Positions 8,240 to 15,229 of a DNA stretch of 64,000 nt are shown piece by piece. The notes beneath the pieces are model-generated. The model saw only the letters and a program-made list of their open reading frames with translations, ran no database searches and was not told the DNA's origin. The DNA comes from Chlorogloeopsis fritschii PCC 6912 (lineage in GTDB: Bacteria > Cyanobacteriota > Cyanobacteriia > Cyanobacteriales > Nostocaceae): NCBI RefSeq assembly GCF_000317285.1, contig NZ_AJLN01000066.1, forward strand, positions 31,608 to 95,607, in the 5' to 3' direction. Made by a program: the position numbers and the translations under genes. Within the stretch, counting starts at the first letter, position 1. Each line of letters opens with the position of its first letter.

Positions 8240-9589
8240 ATGGTTAAAATAATTGCTAAAAAATCACTTGGTACGCAGAACGTATATGACATCGGAGTGG
8301 AACGCGACCATAATTTCGTCATTAAAAATGGTTTGGTAGCTTCCAATTGCTTCAACAAATCACATTCTACAGCTTACGGTTATGTAACATACCAAACCGC
8401 CTATTTAAAAGCCAATTATCCGTTAGAGTACATGGCGGCGCTGTTGACAGCTAACTGTGACGACACAGATAAGGTGCAAAAATACATTGCCACCTGTACG
8501 AATATGGGAATTCAAATCGATCCGCCAGATATTAACCGTTCTGGTGTCGATTTTACTCCTTTGGGTGGCAAGATTGTATTTGGACTATCGGCTGTGCGGA
8601 ACGTTGGACAAAATGCGATCGCCTCAATTTTAGAAGCAAGAGAAACTACTGGCGAGTTTAAATCCTTGGCTGATTTTTGCGATCGCATAGATTTGGCTGC
8701 TGTAAACCGCCGCACTTTACAGTCGTTGATTTATTGTGGAGCCTTTGACAAACTTGACGCCAACCGTAATCAGCTCATCCACGATTTGGATTTAGTATAC
8801 GATTGGGCGCAATCCCGTGCTAGAGATAGAGCGACTGGACAAGGAAACCTTTTTGATTTGTTGGGTGGTGGATTTTCTAGTAAGAATAATACGCCGCAAA
8901 ATAGCTTTGATAGTGCGCCCAAAGCTAAATCTGTTCCTGATTTTCCTCCTCAAGAAAAATTGCGGATGGAAAAAGAACTTTTGGGATTTTATGTATCAGA
9001 TCATCCTCTTAAATCTATACGTAAATCTGCAAAAATTTTGGCTCCAATTAACCTTTCCCAACTAGGTGAACAACAGGAAGATACAACTTTGTGTGCAGTT
9101 GTGATTCTCAATAATGTGAAAAAAGTAATCACAAAAAAAGGCGATCCAATGGCCATTTTGCAAATAGAAGATTTAACTGCACAATCAGAAGCCGTAGTCT
9201 TTCCAAAAAACTATGAACGCGTTAATTTGCTTCTACAAGTTGATGCGAGATTAATAATTTGGGGTAAAGTAGATCGGCGAGACGAACAAACTCAATTTAT
9301 TGTTGAAGATGCCGAACCAGTCGAAACAGTACAAATGGTAATGGTAGAGTTCAATCCTCAACAAGCAGCCACAATTGAAGAACAACATCGCCTGCGAACT
9401 ATTTTGCAAGAACAGTCAGGAGAAAAAGAAAAAGCAAAAGTACCTGTAATCGGAGTTGTACAAGCTGGAAACTCACGTCGCCTTGTTCGTTTTGGGCGGC
9501 AATTTTGGGTGCAAAATTCTATCAGCACAGTTCAGGCTTTACAAAATGCTCAATTTACAGCTCGTGTACAACCGCTTGTAAATGACTGA
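8240..9589 (+). CDS. dnaE: DNA polymerase III alpha subunit, C-half, with split DnaE intein C-fragment
   Basis: 449 residues. Residues 1-36 are a split-intein C-fragment: MVKIIAKKSLGTQNVYDIG, the block-F motif VERDHNF, and the terminal NGLVASN. The extein begins at Cys37 (CFNKSHSTAYGYVTYQTAYL) and carries the C-terminal part of bacterial DnaE: YMAALLTANCDDTDK, fingers-region sequence, a helix-hairpin-helix part, and an OB fold near VVILNNVKKVITKKGDPMA. Family knowledge says the DnaE-N product elsewhere on the chromosome carries the intein N-fragment and the two are joined by protein trans-splicing to give the replicative polymerase. Asn36 and Cys37, needed for splicing, are present. A strong hairpin terminator follows at 9601. 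Confidence 0.96.
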   Translation: MVKIIAKKSLGTQNVYDIGVERDHNFVIKNGLVASNCFNKSHSTAYGYVTYQTAYLKANYPLEYMAALLTANCDDTDKVQKYIATCTNMGIQIDPPDINRSGVDFTPLGGKIVFGLSAVRNVGQNAIASILEARETTGEFKSLADFCDRIDLAAVNRRTLQSLIYCGAFDKLDANRNQLIHDLDLVYDWAQSRARDRATGQGNLFDLLGGGFSSKNNTPQNSFDSAPKAKSVPDFPPQEKLRMEKELLGFYVSDHPLKSIRKSAKILAPINLSQLGEQQEDTTLCAVVILNNVKKVITKKGDPMAILQIEDLTAQSEAVVFPKNYERVNLLLQVDARLIIWGKVDRRDEQTQFIVEDAEPVETVQMVMVEFNPQQAATIEEQHRLRTILQEQSGEKEKAKVPVIGVVQAGNSRRLVRFGRQFWVQNSISTVQALQNAQFTARVQPLVND

Positions 9590-9600
9590 TTTTGATCAGA

Positions 9601-9646
9601 CAGAATTCAGAAGCCAGAAGCCAGAATATTCTGAATTCTGAATTCT
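9601..9646 (+). terminator. rho-independent terminator after dnaE C-half
   Basis: cagaattcagaa (9601-9612) pairs with ttctgaattctg (9629-9640) in a perfect 12-bp stem, followed by aattctttta. The loop and right side match, in inverted orientation, a dispersed repeat copy at about 53738-53764. Confidence 0.75.
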
Positions 9647-9839
9647 TTTAAAGTGCTAATTAATACTTTGTTTGTTAAATGGCAATTAGCAAATTTATCT
9701 TTTGTGTATGTTTTTTTTCCGTAAAACATACTAATTAAACAGTGTTTTAACATTTTTTTAATTATTGCACCTCAGTAATAGTTACTAAGTATTTTTAGAT
9801 AAGCTGGTTTTTTTGGTTACTTCTGCGGTGGGAGTCTTC

Positions 9840-10454
9840 ATGGAGGAAATGTTATTTTTTTATGCCATGAGGATAAATGCAGTAACCAGAACAAGAGGCA
9901 AATACTTAATGACTGCAGATGCGCTAGGTCAATTTGTGGCATACTGCAAAAAAATTCAACCTCAAACTCAACAAGACATTAAAAAGTTTTTTGAGGGGGT
10001 TGTTGGGTTTCCTTATGACAAGGAACTTTTATTGCAAGCATATTTATTTTTAAATATCACAGACCTATTTCCGACCTGCGCTGAATTGCTGTTATTTGAA
10101 AAGTCTCCAATTGCCGATTATACAGATTTGGGAAAGTGTGATTTTGTCTATCTCACATCTTACAAAAAATTGTTTTTAATAGAAACTAAATTTATTGATA
10201 CTGAAGCAACAGGAGCAACAGAAAGAAAAAGAAGAAATAAACACAGGAATAAGGTTTTTGAACAGGTGATAACTTTAAAAAGTCGATTTAGCGAATATTG
10301 GGATATCAAATTGGAGGAATTAGAGTGTGGAGTATTTACAACAGATCCAGAAATTGATTGGCGAGGGAATGGTGTAAATGTCGTGACGAAATCAGTATCT
10401 ATTGAAAAACTAGAAAAATGGCGACAAAATTACAATTACATGAACAATATATGA
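9840..10454 (+). CDS. uncharacterised protein, possible PD-(D/E)XK nuclease fold
   Basis: About 204 residues from the chosen ATG. I do not recognise the family. The middle reads DLGKCDFVYLTSYKKLFLIE followed by TKFID: an Asp, then a hydrophobic strand ending E-T-K, the layout of PD-(D/E)XK nuclease cores. A basic stretch ERKRRNKHRNKVFEQ follows, compatible with nucleic-acid contact. The frame is open upstream to TTG 9813; ATG 9840 has a gggag site 6 nt before it, and ATG 9909 (MTADALGQF) is another candidate. It lies alone between the dnaE terminator and a minus-strand gene, and base composition is more AT-rich than its neighbours. Confidence 0.6.
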   Translation: MEEMLFFYAMRINAVTRTRGKYLMTADALGQFVAYCKKIQPQTQQDIKKFFEGVVGFPYDKELLLQAYLFLNITDLFPTCAELLLFEKSPIADYTDLGKCDFVYLTSYKKLFLIETKFIDTEATGATERKRRNKHRNKVFEQVITLKSRFSEYWDIKLEELECGVFTTDPEIDWRGNGVNVVTKSVSIEKLEKWRQNYNYMNNI

Positions 10455-10610
10455 GGTAAAAATAACTTAGAGATGGGTACTAGGTATTAGGGATTGATGA
10501 TTGGGCAATTAAATTTTGGATTTTGATGAAAAGCCATTTTGAATTGGAATTTAATCTAAAATTCAAAATCTAAAATCTAAAATTTCTAATCCCTAGTCCC
10601 TCGCCCCTAA
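10455..10610. repeat. short tandem repeats in convergent spacer
   Basis: The gap between two convergent genes holds repeated aaaatctaaaatctaaaa units and ctaatccctagtccctcgcccctaa heptamers. No gene is seen. It may act as a bidirectional transcription end, but no clear hairpin was identified. Confidence 0.6.
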
Positions 10611-11852
10611 TTAAACATTATTAATCAACAAAAATGCTGCTTGAAATAACCCCACAATAAAGCCCAAAATACCACCTAAAGTCACAATTGCTTGCAATTC
10701 ATTTTTAACAATTCCCTCAATAGCAGCTTCTAAATCTGCTGGTGAAGTTGACTTGACTCTATCCATAATCACCTGATCGATGGACAAAATTGGAATTGCG
10801 TTAGTCACAATCACTTCTAAATCTTTTTCCAAGTAACGCTCTAAGATTAAAGCCAATTCTTGACTTGCAACTTCTAAAGAAGTGTTTACAACAGGTGAGG
10901 TACTCAGGCGGTTAACTAATAAGACAGCAATATTATGCCAGTCAACTGAATCACTTAATCCTTGTAGGAAATCGCTACCGCGTGTTTGTAGGTATTGGCG
11001 AACACTTTCGCGTGTAGTCTTGCGCAGTTGCCGCACCGTACCTATAGGTAAATTTTGTAAAGTCAGATTTTGCAAGACATTTTTGAGGCGATCGCGTACT
11101 CGCAAATCTTGAATCCATTCCTGCAACAGCTGATTGGTAGCCTCTTTCTCATCCAAACAATAAGTGCGCAGGCGGGATAAGGTGTTGCGTAAACCAAACA
11201 GATTTGCCACTACCCAATAGGTACCGCTAGTTTTTTCTCGAAAGCTTTCATCTATAGTCTGAATCGTGCGATCGCTTAAAAAATCAATAATCGCTAACCG
11301 AATTGTCTCTGGTGGCAGAACAACTTGCAAAAGCCAATCAGCAAGGCGAGAAGCTTGTTCATCGCTCAGTTGAAATTCCAAAAGTATTTGGTCAAAAATT
11401 TGATTGATCTGGGCTTCTAAAAAGTCTTCCCGTCGCGCCAATACCTTCAGCAACCGTGGTAATGATTCCCCTAACAAATCCCGCAAAATGCCCGCCACAA
11501 TCTTGGCTGTTTTCTGCTCTTTATCAGATTTGACTTGATCGATTGCCATTCTCAGCAACCAGAGAATTGCTGATTCCACGCGTTCTGGTTGTAACAATCG
11601 CCGCGCCAGATTCTGTAACTCCTCTGGCGTGAGCAGCGATCCCATAATCGTGTTAGAGATATTCTTAGCCAAGCGTTCCTGGTTGCGAGGAATCAATCCA
11701 GGAGTGAAGGGCAATCTTCGTCCGCCAATGTAAATTGCTCTATAAGGACGAAATAACATTTTAATGGCTATGTCGTTAGTGAAATAGCCAATTACTCCAC
11801 CCAAGATTGGCGGAGATACATACAGCCAAAGATGAGACCAATCCAGATTCAT
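10611..11852 (-). CDS. DUF445 family membrane protein
   Basis: 413 residues. The start [20 protein letters not shown] followed by [29 protein letters not shown] is the DUF445 signature, with one hydrophobic helix at each end (ILGGVIGYF near residue 15; [20 protein letters not shown] at the C-terminus) and a long helical body between them. Function is not established; family members are predicted envelope proteins. It is full length and lies 70 bp downstream of menG on the same strand, separated by heptamer repeats. Confidence 0.85.
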   Translation of the reverse strand: MNLDWSHLWLYVSPPILGGVIGYFTNDIAIKMLFRPYRAIYIGGRRLPFTPGLIPRNQERLAKNISNTIMGSLLTPEELQNLARRLLQPERVESAILWLLRMAIDQVKSDKEQKTAKIVAGILRDLLGESLPRLLKVLARREDFLEAQINQIFDQILLEFQLSDEQASRLADWLLQVVLPPETIRLAIIDFLSDRTIQTIDESFREKTSGTYWVVANLFGLRNTLSRLRTYCLDEKEATNQLLQEWIQDLRVRDRLKNVLQNLTLQNLPIGTVRQLRKTTRESVRQYLQTRGSDFLQGLSDSVDWHNIAVLLVNRLSTSPVVNTSLEVASQELALILERYLEKDLEVIVTNAIPILSIDQVIMDRVKSTSPADLEAAIEGIVKNELQAIVTLGGILGFIVGLFQAAFLLINNV

Positions 11853-11922
11853 TCAGTCATTAGTCATGAGTCATTTGTCATTAGTCATTAGCTAATCACT
11901 GATAACTAATCACTAATAACTA
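11853..11922. repeat. heptanucleotide tandem repeat (ATTAGTC family)
   Basis: A run of gtcattagtcatgagtcatt and taatcactgataactaatca heptamers fills the spacer between menG and the DUF445 gene, of the same family as 6436-6504. Confidence 0.75.
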
Positions 11923-12615
11923 TTAAGCTTTATTTACCACCAGCACTCCCATCATACCGTTCGCAATGGGGTAATGTGTGGCAGCTGTGAAACCAACTTT
12001 TAGAGCTATTTCTACTTGCTTTTTGCCTGTAGGAAAGCGATCTAAGCTGGGACTGATATAGGCGTATTCTTCCTTTAAACCCAATTGTTCGGCAATCGGC
12101 ACCACCAGATTGCCCAAATACCACTGCTGAAAAGCTCTAGCTGTCGAATCTGTAGGACGATGAAAGTCTAAAATTGCGGCTTTCGCACCTATTTTCAGCA
12201 CCCGATGTAATTCTTTTAAACAGCGAGGAATATCTGTTACATTTCTTAAACCGTAGCCCATCGTCGCAGCATCAAATTGGTTATCTTCAAAGGGTAAATT
12301 TAAAACGTCAGCTTCTACCCAAGCGATCGCCAAAGACGGATACAAATTTTGAGAGCGTGTTTGAGCAATTTCTAACAGCCCAGGTGAAAAATCTACTCCG
12401 TATACTTGTCCACTTGCTTTTACACGCCGTGCCAGCCGAAAAGCCAAATCGCCACTGCCGCAACATAAATCCAAGCAAGTATCTCCTGCTTTAGCTTCGC
12501 TCCATTTGACCGTCATTTCTTTCCAAATTCGGTGTTGTCCTAAGCTCAACCAATCATTCAACTGGTCGTAAACAGGAGCGATCCGATCAAAAATGTTGCG
12601 AATTTCGTTAGCCAT
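11923..12615 (-). CDS. menG: UbiE/MenG-type quinone methyltransferase
   Basis: 230 residues. The SAM-dependent methyltransferase of the UbiE/COQ5 family is recognised by IFDRIAPVYDQLNDWLSLGQ then HRIWK at the start, the SAM-binding LDLCCGSGDLAF motif (about residues 48-59), FDAATMGYGLRNV and the C-terminal MMGVLVVNK. In cyanobacteria this enzyme methylates the 2-phytyl-1,4-naphthoquinone precursor of phylloquinone, the photosystem I cofactor. Quinone specificity is inferred from the host. Confidence 0.9.
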   Translation of the reverse strand: MANEIRNIFDRIAPVYDQLNDWLSLGQHRIWKEMTVKWSEAKAGDTCLDLCCGSGDLAFRLARRVKASGQVYGVDFSPGLLEIAQTRSQNLYPSLAIAWVEADVLNLPFEDNQFDAATMGYGLRNVTDIPRCLKELHRVLKIGAKAAILDFHRPTDSTARAFQQWYLGNLVVPIAEQLGLKEEYAYISPSLDRFPTGKKQVEIALKVGFTAATHYPIANGMMGVLVVNKA

Positions 12616-12629
12616 TAGTCATCAGTTAG

Positions 12630-12684
12630 TAGTCTATAGTCAAGGATTAAGGTTCAACAGTCAACCACTTTAGACTATAGACTA
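12630..12684 (-). terminator. inverted repeat between response regulator and menG
   Basis: tagtctatagtc (12630-12641) and gactatagacta (12673-12684) are perfect 12-bp arms around a 31-nt loop. It lies beyond the 3' end of the response regulator gene and just before menG on the same strand. It may end the upstream transcript or be a repeat derivative. Confidence 0.4.
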
Positions 12685-12788
12685 TTAAAGACAAGCTCAC
12701 AGGCTCAAGCCTGGAGCTATACATACAAAGCCCAGCTCTGCAGACTTGATCTTAAGATGCCAGATACGTTTAACTGAACTGGATTGGC

Positions 12789-13751
12789 TTATGCAGCATG
12801 GGCTATTTGATGATAACGAACGGAACTAAGTACGATCGCCACCAGTTGTGCTGATAAATGAATCAGTTTGAGTTCATCTTCTCGTAAAGTGCAGGGTTTT
12901 TTCCATTGTAGGGACAATACCCCCAACACTTTGCCTGCCGAGGTAATTGGGATAATTAAATGTGCTTCTACACCAGTATTTGAGTAGTGAGCGACACCAG
13001 CCAATTTATCATCTTGAGGAACGTTAACTGAAACTTGCATTTGCCCAGTGGCGATCGCTTCAGTAGCCAAAGGATCTTGAGCTAGCCAGTTTTCTACAGA
13101 ACCTGCACAACTGTAATTACCTTGAGTGGCAACTAGATTACTACCATCTACAATTTGCAAAATCGCTCCATCGACAGCGAAACTTTCACCAAAAGCCCTG
13201 GCAATTGAGTTTAAAGTCTCCTCTAAACTAAAATTATCCTGAGCAACCTGCACCAAAACTGCTAATAGCGCCATTTGGGCATTAGCACGACGCAATTCTT
13301 CTGTTCGCTGATTCAGTAAATCATAGGTTTCAGCTGCTCTTTGGACAACAGCCTTCAGTTCCCCTGGATCCCACGGTTTGGTAATGTACTTGTAAACTTG
13401 TCCAGCATTAATCGCTTCCACTAAGTCTTCAATATCGGTAAAACCGGTGAGGATAATTCTGACTGTATTGGGAAACTGAGGTACAGTTTTGCTCAAAAAC
13501 TCAGTTCCCTTCATTTCTGGCATTCGTTGATCGGAGATGATAACTGCTACTTCGCCTTCTGCTGCCAAAACTTGCAGGGCATTCATACCACTATCTGCTT
13601 TAAGGACATTAAAATCCCGTCGGAAGGTACGATACAGCAGATCCAAATTATCCGGTTCATCATCAACTACCAATATTTTTTGTTTTTTCGGTCTCTCCAA
13701 ACTCATCAATTGAAGGCGTACTTTATCAAATTCGGAAATGGGACTATCCAT
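12789..13751 (-). CDS. response regulator with REC and GAF domains
   Basis: 320 residues. The receiver domain (about 24-145) has KILVVDDEPDNLDLLYRTF, the phosphoacceptor Asp74 in VIISDQRMPEMKG, and the conserved lysine in YKYITKPWDPGEL. A coiled linker (AAETYDLLNQRTEELRRANA) leads to a GAF domain (about 170-310) with LIIPITSAGKVLGVLSLQWK. There is no DNA-binding output domain, so it probably works by protein contact or ligand sensing by the GAF domain. No histidine kinase is adjacent; the nearest are the hybrid kinases at 15.2-17.8 and 57.5-59.3 kb. Monocistronic. Confidence 0.88.
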   Translation of the reverse strand: MDSPISEFDKVRLQLMSLERPKKQKILVVDDEPDNLDLLYRTFRRDFNVLKADSGMNALQVLAAEGEVAVIISDQRMPEMKGTEFLSKTVPQFPNTVRIILTGFTDIEDLVEAINAGQVYKYITKPWDPGELKAVVQRAAETYDLLNQRTEELRRANAQMALLAVLVQVAQDNFSLEETLNSIARAFGESFAVDGAILQIVDGSNLVATQGNYSCAGSVENWLAQDPLATEAIATGQMQVSVNVPQDDKLAGVAHYSNTGVEAHLIIPITSAGKVLGVLSLQWKKPCTLREDELKLIHLSAQLVAIVLSSVRYHQIAHAA

Positions 13752-14109
13752 ATAAGTTCTGTAAGTAATAGTAATTTAGTTTTAATTTATACTAAATAAA
13801 CTTTATTTTGTCTAATCGGTGTTAGGCTTTAAAGCCATTTCTAAAAGCTCTATAATTAGAGATTTTAGAAGCTTAAACAATAAAAATGGCAATTTTTATT
13901 TTTTGTTTTTTAAGTGTAATTACTTAAAATATTATTAACACCTTTTTTATTCATAACTCATAATTTTGTTTACCGCTAGAGTTATGTGCAGAGTCTTACT
14001 TCTCCCCAGTTGCTTTGAAAACTATGAGTGCTAGTGCAGCACCAGACATAAAATAGATACTTGGTGCTCAAGTACGAATAGCCTTTTTTTGGAAATTTGC
14101 CAATCGCTT
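13752..14109. promoter_or_regulatory. divergent promoter region with palindromes
   Basis: AT-rich gap between the response regulator and raf1. It contains the 12-bp palindrome ggctttaaagcc (13825-13836) and, directly after it, an imperfect inverted repeat ctaaaagctct / agagattttag (13841-13868). These could be operator or hairpin elements; no known binding-site consensus was matched. Confidence 0.4.
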
Positions 14110-15192
14110 ATGACTGACCTACCACCCAACGCTCACAATCAGATAGATAATGACAATGTCGCCCAAGAGTTGCTACGAAAATTGCGACAAAAACAAGGCA
14201 ACTGGGTGGAATGGGGACAAGGATGTGCCTACTTACAAAAAGCTGGTTATAGTCCCCAGGCGATTTTTGAAGCTACAGGCTTTGAGCCATCGCAACAAAA
14301 TCAGGTTATTGTCGGCTCGCAAGTTTACAATTCTTTAGAAAAGGAAGGAGCATCACAAGAGGTACTTTCAAATTATTCCCAGCGAGGCAGCGACATTTTG
14401 TACGAGCTGCGCTTGCTTAACCAACAAGAGCGTGCTGCTGCTGCTACACTCACCTGGCAACACAAACTAGATGCACTTGAGGCGCGGGAAGTTGCAAAGG
14501 CAATTAAAGATTTCTCTCGTTTCCGTGAATTGCCCCAAGGTTTTTCCAATCATCCCGGTGATGCGGTTGCCTATCAATGTTGGAAACTGGCGCGACAAAA
14601 CTCAGATTTTCAAGTGCGATCGCGTTTAATTGCCAAGGGTTTAAAATTTGCACATACGCAACCTGCTAGGCAACAAATAGAACAATTATTAACAGATTTT
14701 ACTGTTGTACCTAAAAAACCTGCACCAAGTTTACCGTTGTATAGACCAGAATCAGAGGAAGAAATGCCTCGCCTGGTACCAGTAGTAGGTGAGTTACCAT
14801 TAACACCACAAGACCTACAAGCAGTTCCTTTAGTAGAAGAAATTGGGCCATTTCGCATGGTTAAATTTGCTGGAGAACAAGCTTGGGTTCCCTTACCTGG
14901 TTGGCAGCTGGTATTGGGTGCAGAAGATCCGGTAGTAATTTTGTGTAATAGCGATCGCCTACCAAATCAAACACAAAATACTGTAGAACCAGTAATGGTA
15001 GTTATTGATCGCGCTCAACGGCGATGGGATGCAATTAGCTACTTTGTGGTGAACAATTCTGGGGAATTAGATTTTCAGTGGTTTGAAACAGAACCAGAAG
15101 TTCCTTTATTAGGGCGAATTATCGTGATTGTGCGACCGAAGAGAATTGTAGATGAGGAAGTAACTAAGGATGCTTGGCAAATTGATGAGTAG
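14110..15192 (+). CDS. raf1: RuBisCO accumulation factor 1
   Basis: 360 residues. Raf1 is a cytosolic chaperone that stabilises RbcL during assembly of form I RuBisCO. It is recognised by the N-terminal alpha domain (LLRKLRQKQGNWVEWGQGCA, then GYSPQAIFEATGFEPSQQNQ, then YELRLLNQQERAAAA, FRELPQGFSNHPGD) and the C-terminal beta domain with KFAGEQAWVPLPGWQLVLGA, joined by a Pro-rich linker (about residues 200-215). The frame is open to TTG 14089, but ATG 14110 (MTDLPPN) is the natural start. Confidence 0.92.
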   Translation: MTDLPPNAHNQIDNDNVAQELLRKLRQKQGNWVEWGQGCAYLQKAGYSPQAIFEATGFEPSQQNQVIVGSQVYNSLEKEGASQEVLSNYSQRGSDILYELRLLNQQERAAAATLTWQHKLDALEAREVAKAIKDFSRFRELPQGFSNHPGDAVAYQCWKLARQNSDFQVRSRLIAKGLKFAHTQPARQQIEQLLTDFTVVPKKPAPSLPLYRPESEEEMPRLVPVVGELPLTPQDLQAVPLVEEIGPFRMVKFAGEQAWVPLPGWQLVLGAEDPVVILCNSDRLPNQTQNTVEPVMVVIDRAQRRWDAISYFVVNNSGELDFQWFETEPEVPLLGRIIVIVRPKRIVDEEVTKDAWQIDE

Positions 15193-15229
15193 TTAAAGCT
15201 CAAGATACTTAGTGATAAACATTTTTCTC

